The notes: generated by a model not told the origin, from the letters alone. A stretch of 30,121 nucleotides of DNA from Treponema sp. (GCA_009785045.1 WQXC01000003.1:1-30121); one strand, 5' to 3'. Shown: positions 1 to 8,665, counted from the stretch's first letter. Numbers and translations are program-made.

Positions 1-837
1 CCCTATGTAGATAAGCTGTTTTATAAATCGATTTTTTCGGACAGAAAAGATTACCTTAAAAATCTTTATGGAAAAAACCTTTTTGCAGAATACTATCATA
101 AACAGTTTGGCATTAATGATTCACCCGAATATATAAGCCGTGTGCAATTGTCAGAAGAAGATGTAAAAAAACCAGAACTATCGTGGAATATTGGACTTGG
201 CACCTACCCACGTTGGAACTGGCCGCAAAGACTGGGAGCGGTTTTAGCAAGGTCAGATATGCCTGTATTGGGTCAGGTTATCGGAGGAAAACCGCTTGGC
301 AAAGCTATTCTCCCCGGCTCAGGAAAGTTGGAAAAAGCAATAGATTTTTCCGGCAGCGGCCGCAGCATTGCCATCCATGCCCGTATAGATCCTGTCACAT
401 GCCCTTCTATCGCGTATCAGCGTGTTCTATTGCTAAAAATCATATCGGAACTCCCGCAAGAAAAACAAAGTCTATTCCTGACAGGTACTGTTTCCCAAAA
501 ACAATATTACAGTGAGCTGCTGGATTCAAAAATTGTCCTGTCTCCCTTTGGCTGGGGAGAAGTCTGCTTTAGAGACTTTGAGGCAATCCTTGCAGGCGCC
601 CTGCTCCTTAAACCCGATATGTCCCATCTTGTAACAAAGCCGAATGTCTATATTCCCTATGAAACATATGTCCCCATTAAATGGGATGGAAGTGATCTTC
701 TTGAGCAGTCAGAACGTTTCCTGAACGACGATAAAGAAAGATTAAGAATAACCGGCAATGCCTACGAACAGTACAAAAATGAAACGGCTTCTGTTTTTAA
801 GCAGACAGACCAGCTTTTAGGGGAATATTATTCTTGA
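1..837 (+). CDS. Glycosyltransferase-like protein, 3' part (5' end outside window)
   Basis: The frame is open from base 1, so this is the C-terminal 278 residues of a longer protein. A GTG at 142 is only an internal codon. The segment KIVLSPFGWGEVCFRDFEA followed by ILAGALLLKPDMSHL resembles the nucleotide-sugar-binding C-terminal half of exostosin-like or GT1/GT4-like glycosyltransferases, where a conserved glutamate and a small-residue-rich helix contact the donor. There is no membrane segment in the visible part. The next gene, a Wzi-like outer-membrane protein, starts 32 bases on, and phosphonate and WbaP genes follow, so a role in surface glycan assembly is likely. Donor and acceptor cannot be read from the sequence. 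Family placement is by motif recognition only. Confidence 0.65.
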   Translation, partial: PYVDKLFYKSIFSDRKDYLKNLYGKNLFAEYYHKQFGINDSPEYISRVQLSEEDVKKPELSWNIGLGTYPRWNWPQRLGAVLARSDMPVLGQVIGGKPLGKAILPGSGKLEKAIDFSGSGRSIAIHARIDPVTCPSIAYQRVLLLKIISELPQEKQSLFLTGTVSQKQYYSELLDSKIVLSPFGWGEVCFRDFEAILAGALLLKPDMSHLVTKPNVYIPYETYVPIKWDGSDLLEQSERFLNDDKERLRITGNAYEQYKNETASVFKQTDQLLGEYYS

Positions 838-862
838 AACTGATTACAAAATAGTGTATTAT
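834..862 (+). promoter_or_regulatory. Sigma70-type promoter, candidate leaderless start
   Basis: TTGAAA (834-839) and TATTAT (857-862) are separated by exactly 17 bases. The next ATG is at 870, so the expected transcription start (868-870) falls on or next to the start codon. There is no Shine-Dalgarno sequence. It overlaps the stop of the upstream gene. Confidence 0.5.
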
Positions 863-869
863 ACCGTTA

Positions 870-2606
870 ATGAGTATCAAAAATATTGACATTAATTTTC
901 AAAAAATTACAGTTGTTTTTTTAACAGCGATTTTTTTGATGGTTCTGGTTTCTAAAGCAGAAACCCAGATTATTCATGAGCCAAACAGTATCATTTACAA
1001 AGATATTGATCTATGGATTGCCAAAGGTTTTGTCAGGTCGCATCTTCCTGCCATTCGTCCGTACCCGGCTCCTTTAATCGATTTTATCCTTGATGAAGTA
1101 ATCGAAAACGGCGATGAAGCTGCCGCGGAAAAAGCTACTCAATATAAAGATTATTTTGCTCCCGGTAACAGAATTATACGCCCGGGACTTTCAGCTTACT
1201 TTCAGGGAAAAGACGATGAATATGGATTCTTTGGCTCTGCGTTTGCCGAAGGTCTTTTTAGAATAACCGATTTATTCGCAACAAGTTATCATCTTGCTTT
1301 TTACGGCATGACAGATCCAGACGGCGAGCGTTTTAATGTTCCCGGAACTTATTCTCCCTACCCCGATATTATCAAAGATACGTCTAATGTCGGGAAAATT
1401 GAGATAAGGCAAAATTGGACATCTCTTTCTACTGTGGGAACAAAGGACGTTTACCTGCAGGCAGGTCTTACGCGTTCTTCTTTTGGTCCGTTTTTTGATA
1501 ACGGTCTTGTAATTGGTCCGCAGGCGCCAAGAGCCGGACATATCAGTTTTGCTTTTCTAAGACAGCAGTGGGCTTATGAAATGCTTTTCCAGATGATTAC
1601 CGCTACAGATGATTTTGGATTGGGTCATTATCCCGGTAAATATAATATCGTTCATAACTTAAGCTTTCGTCCGTTCGACTCCCTGGAATTAGGAGCAATA
1701 CAATCAATGGTATACGGTGAACGAATAGAGCTTTTATATTTAGTGCCGTTTAACTTTTTATTTGCATCTGAATCTATTTATGATTTTAGCGATAACGCAC
1801 AAATGGGACTTTATTTTAAATGGCGTTTATTTGATGCAGTCGATTTTAAAGGACTTGCCTTTGTAGATGATTTTCATTTTAACAATTTAATTTCTTCCGG
1901 AACATTGCAGGCTAAAGCCGCAGGTCAGATGGGAATTACCTGGGCGCCAAAAAGCGGTTTCCTTTCCAAACTTGATTTTGATTACACAGGAGTGCTTCCC
2001 TATTGTTATACGCACTGGAATCAGGATGATGATTATCGATACAATGGGTATGACGGTAGTGATTTAGACATTTATAAAAATCCTACAGATCCTTCAAAAC
2101 CTGATAATCAGTTGCGAAAACCAAATTATCTTAACTATACTCACATAGGAAGAAATATCGGTCCTGATTTGGAACCAAACTCCGACAGGATTTCTCTAAG
2201 AACATTATGGGATATAGTGCCGTCAGTCAGATTAAACATAAATGGATATTTTACACGTCATGGTAATGCATCTGAAGGCAGAGAAAAAATGGATCCAAAT
2301 GTTCATGACGGTTCTATTTTTGATGACGGATGTTCAGACCCATGGCCCGATCCTGATGGTGAGCCATTTGAAGAAGGCAGATCGCGTAAGCAAACTTATG
2401 GTTTTGATTACTGGCTTACCCAGGATGTGCTTGATAAACGTCTTGGCGGTACAATCGGAGTAATGTGGACAATTCAATCTTTTCCATTCGGGATTTTTAG
2501 ATTAATCGGAGAATACGGCGCAGAATACGGATGGAACCGCGGACTTGTAAAAGACAGAAATTCTTTAGATAACTTCTGGAATATAGGATTTTTATGGTCC
2601 TGGTAA
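870..2606 (+). CDS. Outer-membrane beta-barrel protein, Wzi-like capsule assembly family
   Basis: A 578-residue secreted protein. An N-terminal hydrophobic segment (about residues 13-30) acts as signal peptide. The next 65 residues (DLWIAKGF, then PYPAPLIDFIL) resemble the periplasmic lead-in of Wzi-like barrels. The rest is rich in alternating aromatic strands and ends in WSW, the aromatic C-terminus expected of proteins inserted by the BAM machinery. Wzi-family proteins help display or anchor polysaccharide on the outer membrane. The position between a glycosyltransferase and phosphonate and WbaP genes fits that role. Its 3' end overlaps ppd by 13 bases, indicating co-translation. No ribosome-binding site is visible; the promoter at 834-862 suggests a leaderless mRNA. 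The family call is from overall pattern; another treponemal barrel family is possible. Confidence 0.6.
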   Translation: MSIKNIDINFQKITVVFLTAIFLMVLVSKAETQIIHEPNSIIYKDIDLWIAKGFVRSHLPAIRPYPAPLIDFILDEVIENGDEAAAEKATQYKDYFAPGNRIIRPGLSAYFQGKDDEYGFFGSAFAEGLFRITDLFATSYHLAFYGMTDPDGERFNVPGTYSPYPDIIKDTSNVGKIEIRQNWTSLSTVGTKDVYLQAGLTRSSFGPFFDNGLVIGPQAPRAGHISFAFLRQQWAYEMLFQMITATDDFGLGHYPGKYNIVHNLSFRPFDSLELGAIQSMVYGERIELLYLVPFNFLFASESIYDFSDNAQMGLYFKWRLFDAVDFKGLAFVDDFHFNNLISSGTLQAKAAGQMGITWAPKSGFLSKLDFDYTGVLPYCYTHWNQDDDYRYNGYDGSDLDIYKNPTDPSKPDNQLRKPNYLNYTHIGRNIGPDLEPNSDRISLRTLWDIVPSVRLNINGYFTRHGNASEGREKMDPNVHDGSIFDDGCSDPWPDPDGEPFEEGRSRKQTYGFDYWLTQDVLDKRLGGTIGVMWTIQSFPFGIFRLIGEYGAEYGWNRGLVKDRNSLDNFWNIGFLWSW

Positions 2607-3742
2607 AATCTTTTACAGATTTACTTTCCGGATATGGGACAGTTTTTTTTACAGGCGTACCGGATTCACTTCTAAAAAGTTTTTGCGCATTTTTAACAGA
2701 TAATTACAACGAAAACAGCCATATCATTGCTGTTAACGAAGGCGCTGCCATCGCTCTTGCAGCGGGTTATCATTTAGCTACAGAAAAAATCCCACTTGTT
2801 TATATGCAAAACTCAGGTATCGGAAACGCTGTTAATCCGCTGCTCTCGTTAACAGACAGCGATGTTTACAGCATTCCCATGGTTCTTCTTGTCGGCTGGC
2901 GGGGAGAACCCGGCACTAAAGATGAACCTCAGCATATAAAACAGGGAAAAGTTACTTGCTCGTTATTTGATTCAATGGGTATACCCTATCTTATATTATC
3001 AAAAAACGAAGATGAAATAAAAAAGCAAATTGAAGATTGTTATACATATATAAAAAAGAATAATTCTCCATTTGCGCTAATCGTACAAAAAGATACTTTT
3101 TCCCCATATACGCTTTCTTCTGGTAAAGAAGAAACAAATAGTTACGCCCAAATGACCCGCGAAGAAGCAATCGAAGAGATACTACTGTCTTCTTCGCCGC
3201 AGGATGTGTTTATATCTACAACCGGTATGGCTTCTCGTGAACTTTTTGAACTCCGCAAAAAACACAACATGGGACACAACCGTGACTTTTTAACAGTTGG
3301 ATCAATGGGACATGCTTCTTCGCTTGCTTTGTCAATAGCGCTTAATAAACCTGAACTTAGCGTAACATGCATTGATGGTGACGGCGCTGTCTTAATGCAT
3401 CTTGGCAGCTTGGCTGCAATTGGAGAGCGTAAACCTATTAATTTGCGGCATATCGTAATTAACAACGGAGCGCATGATTCCGTCGGCGGTCAGCCTACTA
3501 TTGCGCAATCTATCGATCTTTGCGGGATTGCCCGCAGCGCCGGTTATGAAAAAGCGGTTTCCGTTAAAACAAAAGAAGAACTCCGCAGTTTTTTATCTGA
3601 TTATAAATCAGATAAAAGTAAGCTGCTATTTCTGGAAATTATTGTCCGTAAGGGAAACAGAAACGATTTAGGCAGACCTGACACAAACCCTTTGGACAAT
3701 AAAAAAAACTTTATGTTATTTTTAAAAGAAGGTAAAACATGA
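2594..3742 (+). CDS. ppd: Phosphonopyruvate decarboxylase
   Basis: A thiamine-diphosphate enzyme (382 residues) that decarboxylates phosphonopyruvate to phosphonoacetaldehyde, the irreversible step pulling the unfavourable PEP mutase reaction forward. The PYR domain comes first, with the cofactor-activating glutamate at about residue 49 in AVNEGAAIALAAGYHL. The PP domain follows, with the ThDP/Mg motif DGDG at 261-264 and NN at 290-291. GSMGHASSLALSIAL and NNGAHDSVGGQPT are typical of this family rather than of acetolactate synthases. Length matches family members. The ATG lies inside the end of the Wzi-like gene (13-base overlap), and its own stop overlaps phnW by ATGA, so expression is translationally coupled. 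Cytoplasmic. Confidence 0.95.
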   Translation: MVLVKSFTDLLSGYGTVFFTGVPDSLLKSFCAFLTDNYNENSHIIAVNEGAAIALAAGYHLATEKIPLVYMQNSGIGNAVNPLLSLTDSDVYSIPMVLLVGWRGEPGTKDEPQHIKQGKVTCSLFDSMGIPYLILSKNEDEIKKQIEDCYTYIKKNNSPFALIVQKDTFSPYTLSSGKEETNSYAQMTREEAIEEILLSSSPQDVFISTTGMASRELFELRKKHNMGHNRDFLTVGSMGHASSLALSIALNKPELSVTCIDGDGAVLMHLGSLAAIGERKPINLRHIVINNGAHDSVGGQPTIAQSIDLCGIARSAGYEKAVSVKTKEELRSFLSDYKSDKSKLLFLEIIVRKGNRNDLGRPDTNPLDNKKNFMLFLKEGKT

Positions 3743-4872
3743 CAGATTTATTGCCAAACGGCCTTCCAAAAGTAAAACGCGAAGTTTTATTAAACCCCGG
3801 TCCTGCTACAACTACAGACAGCGTTAAATATGCGCAAGTATGCCCTGATATTTGTCCGCGCGAAAAAGAGTTCGGCGAAACAATGAAATGGATATGCAGC
3901 GAACTTTCGCTTATGGCAGGAAAACCCGGTACGGTAGAAACTGTCCTTTTCGGAGGATCGGGAACGGCTGCAGACGAGGTAATGATCTCTTCCTGTGTAC
4001 CTGACAGCGGCAAACTTCTTATAATCGACAATGGCGCATACGGAGACAGGTTTGCTAAAATTGCGGCAGTTTATAAATTAAATTTTGAAGTGTTAAAAAG
4101 TTCAGGTTATAAACAGCTTGATATATCTGCGGTAAAAGCAAAACTTCATGATGGTAAGTTTACTCATCTTGCAATGGTCTACCACGAAACTACAACAGGT
4201 TTACTTAATCCAGCACCGGAAATATGCAGGTTCTGCCATGAGCATGGAATTGTCACAATTATTGACGCTGTCAGCGCTTTTGCCGCAATACCTATCGATA
4301 TGGATAGAGACTGTTTTGATTTTATGGCATCTACATCGAATAAAAATATCCAGGGTATGGCAGGCGTTGGTTTTGTTTTCTGCAGAAAAGATGCTCTTGC
4401 AAAAACAGCAAATTATCCAATGCGGAATTATTATCTTAATCTTTGGGATCAGCATACCTGGTTCCAAAAGACCGGACAAACCCGTTTTACTCCTCCTGTA
4501 CAAAGCCTTTACGCTCTTAAACAGGCTATTATCGAAACTAAACAGGAAGGGATAGAAAACCGATACAAGCGCTATGCAGACTGCTGGAATATACTTGTAC
4601 AAGCAGTAAAAAATTGCGGTCTTGATATGCTGGTACCTCAGGAAATCCAATCAAAACTAATAACAGCGATTATCGAACCTGAAACTTCAAAATACTCCTT
4701 TGATACATTACACGATCTTGCGCGTGAAAATGGTTTTACAATTTATCCGGGCAAACTTTCCGGTGCAAATACATTCAGGATCGCAAATATCGGCGACATC
4801 CAGCCGGAAGAAATGAAAACTTTCTGTGAATTAATGGAAAAATACATGCGCTCAATCGGTGTATGTTCATGA
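3739..4872 (+). CDS. phnW: 2-aminoethylphosphonate:pyruvate aminotransferase
   Basis: A PLP-dependent class V aminotransferase (377 residues) interconverting phosphonoacetaldehyde and 2-aminoethylphosphonate (AEP). The N-terminal LLNPGPATTTDSVK, the cofactor aspartate in TIIDAVSAF (about D176) and the Schiff-base lysine in STSNKNIQGMAGVGF (about K202) are all present. PhnW often works in phosphonate breakdown, but no phosphonatase (phnX) is seen. It sits between ppd and pepM, so here it most likely runs in the biosynthetic direction to make AEP. It starts within the ppd stop (ATGA), and its 3' end lies 8 bases before the chosen pepM start. Confidence 0.93.
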   Translation: MTDLLPNGLPKVKREVLLNPGPATTTDSVKYAQVCPDICPREKEFGETMKWICSELSLMAGKPGTVETVLFGGSGTAADEVMISSCVPDSGKLLIIDNGAYGDRFAKIAAVYKLNFEVLKSSGYKQLDISAVKAKLHDGKFTHLAMVYHETTTGLLNPAPEICRFCHEHGIVTIIDAVSAFAAIPIDMDRDCFDFMASTSNKNIQGMAGVGFVFCRKDALAKTANYPMRNYYLNLWDQHTWFQKTGQTRFTPPVQSLYALKQAIIETKQEGIENRYKRYADCWNILVQAVKNCGLDMLVPQEIQSKLITAIIEPETSKYSFDTLHDLARENGFTIYPGKLSGANTFRIANIGDIQPEEMKTFCELMEKYMRSIGVCS

Positions 4873-4879
4873 GGTTAAC

Positions 4880-6178
4880 ATGAAAACAATTTATCTTGGA
4901 CTTAGCGGCGATATTATCCATCCTGGTATTATCAATATTATTAAAGAGGCGTCAAAACACGGCGAGGTTCTTGTCGGTCTTTTAACAGATTCTGCAATTG
5001 CCTCGCATAAACGCCTGCCCTATCTTAACTGGCAGCAGCGCCTTGAAGTTGTGGAAAATTTAAAAGGAGTTTCCAAAGTAGTTCCTCAGGAAGAATGGAG
5101 TTATATTCCCAATTTAAAAAAATATAAACCAGATGCAATTATTCACGGTGATGACTGGAATACAGGTCCCTTAAAGAAAGAGCGTGAAGAAGTAATTGCA
5201 TTAATGAATGAAACAGGCGGCAAGGTTATAGAAATCCCCTATACAAAAGGTGTTAATTCTTCTGCGCTTAACGAAGCAATCAGATCTCTTGGCACTACTC
5301 CTGACATACGTTTGAAAACTTTACGAAGGCTGATCGAGTTTAAAAAACCGGTCAGAATCATGGAAGCGCACTCAGGAGTTTCTGCGCTAATCGTAGAAAA
5401 TCTTGAAATAGAAAAAGATGACGGACTTCATAGTTATGACGGAATTTGGTCATCCAGTCTGACAGATTCTACCAGCAAAGGAAAACCGGATATCGAAGCT
5501 GTAGACCTTACTACCCGGCTGCAGGATCTTACAAATATTCTTGAGTGTACAACAAAGCCGATTATCTTTGACGGTGATACCGGAGGAAAGCCGGAACATT
5601 TTGTATTTACTGTCCGCACACTCGAGCGAAACGGAATTTCCGCAGTAATTATCGAAGATAAAATCGGTTTAAAAAAGAATTCTTTATTCGGTACTGATGT
5701 ATTACAGGAACTTGCATCGATTCCTGAATTTTGCGAAAAATTGAGCGTAGGTAAACGAGCTCAAATAACAAAAGATTTTATGATTATTGCACGCCTCGAA
5801 AGCCTTATTGCCGGAAAACCTGTATCTGACGCTCTTGAACGCGCCCGCGCTTATGTTTCTGCCGGCGCAGATGGAGTAATGATTCACAGCAAAGAAAAAT
5901 CCGGCGATGACATAAAGGAATTTTGTCAAGAATTCCGCGCTGAATTTAATGAAATTCCAATAATCCTTGTTCCTACAACTTACAACCAATTTACAGAAAA
6001 AGAGCTTGTCGGGTGGGGCGCAACAATTATAATTTATGCAAACCATATGCTTAGAGCATCTTACCCTGCAATGATGAATGTTGCCAAATTAATTCTGGAA
6101 AATGAAAGATCTCTGGAAGCAGACAAACTTTGTATGCCTATCTCCCAAATTCTGGAATTAATACCAGGCGGAAAATAG
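4880..6178 (+). CDS. pepM: Phosphoenolpyruvate mutase with N-terminal cytidylyltransferase-like domain
   Basis: Makes the C-P bond by rearranging PEP to phosphonopyruvate, the entry step of nearly all phosphonate synthesis. Start chosen at ATG 4880 because GAGG (4871-4874) lies 5 bases upstream; an in-frame ATG at 4859 would add seven residues inside phnW. Residues 1-135 are a nucleotidyltransferase-fold domain (KTIYLGLSGDIIHPG, HGDDW). Residues 145-432 are the PEP mutase TIM barrel, with GIWSSSLTDS (about 189), DGDTGG (231-236) and EDKIGLKKNS (259-268), all matching the catalytic Mg/PEP site. In the fused domain HxGH reads HPGI (14-17) and the usual ISST-like motif reads VNSSAL, so cytidylyltransferase activity is doubtful. 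The mutase domain looks intact. Confidence 0.93.
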   Translation: MKTIYLGLSGDIIHPGIINIIKEASKHGEVLVGLLTDSAIASHKRLPYLNWQQRLEVVENLKGVSKVVPQEEWSYIPNLKKYKPDAIIHGDDWNTGPLKKEREEVIALMNETGGKVIEIPYTKGVNSSALNEAIRSLGTTPDIRLKTLRRLIEFKKPVRIMEAHSGVSALIVENLEIEKDDGLHSYDGIWSSSLTDSTSKGKPDIEAVDLTTRLQDLTNILECTTKPIIFDGDTGGKPEHFVFTVRTLERNGISAVIIEDKIGLKKNSLFGTDVLQELASIPEFCEKLSVGKRAQITKDFMIIARLESLIAGKPVSDALERARAYVSAGADGVMIHSKEKSGDDIKEFCQEFRAEFNEIPIILVPTTYNQFTEKELVGWGATIIIYANHMLRASYPAMMNVAKLILENERSLEADKLCMPISQILELIPGGK

Positions 6179-6207
6179 TTATAAATCAGGAATTTATGTC
6201 CCGATAC

Positions 6208-6236
6208 TTGTAATTTTATGCACTTTTAGTTATTTT
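6208..6236 (+). promoter_or_regulatory. Sigma70-type promoter, candidate leaderless start
   Basis: TTGTAA (6208-6213) and TATTTT (6231-6236) have a 17-base spacer. The start codon of the WbaP-like gene follows at 6243, 6 bases after the -10 box, with no Shine-Dalgarno sequence, so transcription would begin at about the ATG. Confidence 0.4.
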
Positions 6237-6242
6237 ATATGT

Positions 6243-7697
6243 ATGAACTTAGCCGATTTTGACATATGGTACAGAACAAGATACCGCCGCACAAGTTCCT
6301 CCCTTACCACAACAGCTTTCATTTTTTCTGATCTTTTTGCTATTTTACTTACTTTCGCATGGGGCTTTTTTCTTGTCAGAATGTACGGCTTTTTATTTGA
6401 TTTTAAAAGTATAAATGCCAAATCTTTCGTAACTTACTGGCCTTACCTTCCTGTATTTATTTTAATTTTTCAGCTTCATAAACTTTATCCGGGAGTTTCT
6501 CTTGCTCCATCCGAAGAAATGAGGCGTTTTTTCATTGGTTCTCTTATTGCTTATGGCGGTATAATGATGTCCCGTTTTATTGAGCATGATGTCTGGGATT
6601 CAGTTAATACAGCGTTTCTTATAAGCGGGTTATTTTCCACATTGTTTCTTCTTACAGCAAGAAGCGTGACTCATTGGCTGCTCTATAAATCAAGACTTGG
6701 CGGTATTCCAACTGTTATTTACGGATCTGGCGTAACCGGCAAACTTGTTGCGGATTGCCTTTTAGGCAGTATCAGAACAGGATATGTGCCTGTATTAATT
6801 TTAGACGATAATCCCCTTGGCGAAGATGAATATAAAAATATCCCGATAATTCATGATACTTCCGTTGGTCATGAAATTGTAAAGCGATACAATATAAAAA
6901 TGGCAATTGTTGCCATGCATAAACTGGATCCAATTAAACTTAAAAACCTGATTAATACTTCTGTTTCTGCTTTCCGTTATAATGTTCTTATTCCAAACTT
7001 TTTTAATATCTCAAGTATTTGGATGTCCGTGCGTGACTTCAACGGAATCCTGGGGATTGATGCATCAAACAAATTAAACATGCCTTTTAATCTGGGAATA
7101 AAACGGTTTATGGATCTTTGCATGGTTATTTTTGGCGGGTTTCTTGTTCTTCCCATATTACTTTTAGTAGCAATTTTAATAAAAATTAACTCGCCGGGTC
7201 CTGTGCTTTACAAACAAAAAAGACTTGGTATAAACGGAAAGCATTTTTATGCGTATAAGTTCCGCACAATGGCAATCGATGCAGATGAACAGCTGCAAAA
7301 GCTATTGGAAAATAATCCTGAATTAAAAAAAGAATGGGATGAGAATCATAAACTTCATAATGATCCAAGAATAACAAGTCTTGGAAAGTTTTTAAGACGC
7401 ACAAGTATTGATGAATTCCCGCAGCTAATTAATATTTTAAAAGGCGAGATGTCGCTTGTTGGCCCGCGTCCAATCGTAGATAAAGAAATAGAAAAATACG
7501 GAGAAGATTACAAACGTGTTTTCTCTGTAAAACCGGGGCTTACAGGAATGTGGCAGGTTTCCGGAAGATCAGATTCCAATTACCTTGACAGGGTTGCTTA
7601 TGACATTTATTATCTGCAGAGCTGGTCTGTTTGGCTTGATCTTTGGATTATATTTAAAACATTTGGTGTAGTACTTGTTGGAAGGGGTGCATATTAA
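6243..7697 (+). CDS. Undecaprenyl-phosphate sugar-1-phosphate transferase (WbaP type)
   Basis: A polyprenyl-phosphate hexose-1-phosphate transferase (484 residues) that starts a polysaccharide repeat unit on the lipid carrier at the inner membrane. The N-terminal part has about four membrane helices (residues 22-145), then a Rossmann-like CoA-binding-like domain with YGSGVTGK (about 160-167). The catalytic sugar-transferase domain begins near residue 285 (KRFMDLCMVIFGG) with SPGPVLYKQKRLG, YKFRTM, the Asp-Glu dyad in SIDEFPQL (D390, E391), SLVGPRP and KPGLTGMWQVSGRS. This is the long WbaP/WcaJ architecture rather than the short PglC form. The sugar (Gal-1-P, Glc-1-P or other) cannot be decided. 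It follows pepM after a 64-base gap holding its own promoter candidate. Confidence 0.92.
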   Translation: MNLADFDIWYRTRYRRTSSSLTTTAFIFSDLFAILLTFAWGFFLVRMYGFLFDFKSINAKSFVTYWPYLPVFILIFQLHKLYPGVSLAPSEEMRRFFIGSLIAYGGIMMSRFIEHDVWDSVNTAFLISGLFSTLFLLTARSVTHWLLYKSRLGGIPTVIYGSGVTGKLVADCLLGSIRTGYVPVLILDDNPLGEDEYKNIPIIHDTSVGHEIVKRYNIKMAIVAMHKLDPIKLKNLINTSVSAFRYNVLIPNFFNISSIWMSVRDFNGILGIDASNKLNMPFNLGIKRFMDLCMVIFGGFLVLPILLLVAILIKINSPGPVLYKQKRLGINGKHFYAYKFRTMAIDADEQLQKLLENNPELKKEWDENHKLHNDPRITSLGKFLRRTSIDEFPQLINILKGEMSLVGPRPIVDKEIEKYGEDYKRVFSVKPGLTGMWQVSGRSDSNYLDRVAYDIYYLQSWSVWLDLWIIFKTFGVVLVGRGAY

Positions 7698-8489
7698 ATG
7701 AAAAAGATTATATTTACAGTTATTTTTTATATTTGCGTAACTAATATTAACGCGCAATTACGCTCACTTAACGATATTTTTCCAAACATGAATCAGACCG
7801 TTCAGGATGCAATATTCAGCGAATCAGGATATGTAAGATCCAGCCAAAAAACAAGCGGTTTTGTAATTCTTGGGAACGAGCGCAGCTCAAGACTTGACTC
7901 ATCAATAATAAATATTGTTTTACGAAAAGAACCCGGTTATCTTGTAGAATCGATAATGGTAATTCCTGGAAATCCGGATGCGGTAAAGCTTCTTGATATT
8001 TACAACGCTTTGGGAAATGTCCGTGATTTACGCGGCAGATTATATAACTCTGCAACTAAAAACCAGGCTGTCCCCCTATTTGAAGAAGCAACCCGTATTA
8101 TAAGCGACAAACAAACAACCGCAATTCCGGATCCTGCCCCTGCAAGAATCCTGCCGCAATCGGAGACTGTTTATATAAGGCTAAAAGATGTAAATTTCGG
8201 CAACACTTTTTACCGCGGAGAAATGGCGCTTGTTCAAAACGGCTTACGGTATACATTATCAAACTTCAGAAGCATGAGTTATTTATTTGTTCCTGTAATC
8301 AGGGAAGACAAGTTTATAGCCCAGCTCTACTTTGAGCCGGTTCAGGAAGGAATTTTGATATACAGCGTTGCAGGAGCAGATATTTCCGACTTTTTCGCCT
8401 CCAGAATCCACGTAGATTCAGCCATATCTAAACGGCTTGCAGTAATAACAGGCTGGGCAGCCGACGGAATTATCAGAAAAAACCTCTAA
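7698..8489 (+). CDS. Secreted protein of unknown function (possibly DUF6675 family)
   Basis: A 263-residue protein whose first 19 residues form a signal peptide ending NINAQ. The mature part has no recognised catalytic motif. It contains a mixed alpha/beta region (SSIINIVLRKEPGYLVESIM, about 67-86) and several predicted strands (VYIRLKDVNFGNTFYRGEM). The start codon immediately follows the stop of the WbaP-like gene, so it is probably co-transcribed. The overall look matches a treponemal family of periplasmic proteins that I recall as DUF6675, but I am not certain of that number. A role in exporting or anchoring the adjacent glycan is possible from context only. Confidence 0.75.
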   Translation: MKKIIFTVIFYICVTNINAQLRSLNDIFPNMNQTVQDAIFSESGYVRSSQKTSGFVILGNERSSRLDSSIINIVLRKEPGYLVESIMVIPGNPDAVKLLDIYNALGNVRDLRGRLYNSATKNQAVPLFEEATRIISDKQTTAIPDPAPARILPQSETVYIRLKDVNFGNTFYRGEMALVQNGLRYTLSNFRSMSYLFVPVIREDKFIAQLYFEPVQEGILIYSVAGADISDFFASRIHVDSAISKRLAVITGWAADGIIRKNL

Positions 8490-8495
8490 AACCCC

Positions 8496-8524
8496 TTGCC
8501 AAAAAGCCGTAAATTTTATATAGA
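8496..8524 (+). promoter_or_regulatory. tRNA-Tyr promoter
   Basis: TTGCCA (8496-8501) and TATAGA (8519-8524) are 17 bases apart. The predicted transcription start is about 11 bases before the tRNA, giving a short 5' leader. It begins 7 bases after the upstream gene's stop. Confidence 0.55.
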
Positions 8525-8542
8525 TTAATAAGCACTTTAACT

Positions 8543-8624
8543 GGGGAGTTTCCAGAGTGGTCAAATGGGGCAGACTGTAAATCTGTTGGCTCAGCCTTCG
8601 AAGGTTCAAATCCTCCACTCCCCA
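8543..8624 (+). tRNA. tRNA-Tyr (anticodon GTA)
   Basis: An 82-nt class II tRNA with long variable arm. Acceptor arms GGGGAGT (8543-8549) and ACTCCCC (8617-8623) pair fully, with discriminator A at 8624. The anticodon stem-loop CAGACTGTAAATCTG carries GTA at 8577-8579. The T-arm has GGTTCAAATCC. CCA is not encoded and must be added by the nucleotidyltransferase. The whole matches the bacterial tRNA-Tyr pattern. Confidence 0.97.
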
Positions 8625-8631
8625 AATTCTT

Positions 8632-8665
8632 AAGCAGTGTAGTTAAAAACTATACTGCTTTTTTT
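8632..8665 (+). terminator. Intrinsic terminator after tRNA-Tyr
   Basis: A 13-bp stem (8632-8644 with 8648-8660, one G.U pair), loop AAA, followed by a run of T to 8665. It sits 7 bases after the tRNA. From here to 8780 there is no gene; the stretch holds only the inverted tRNA fragment and A+T-rich sequence. Confidence 0.85.

Noticed and set aside
4201..4650. 149-residue minus-strand ORF opposite phnW
   Set aside because: It lies wholly antisense to a clear aminotransferase and has no ribosome site or family resemblance.
2594..6178. Phosphonate antibiotic cluster
   Set aside because: Genes stop at AEP, and the neighbours are glycan genes with no tailoring enzymes for a small-molecule product.
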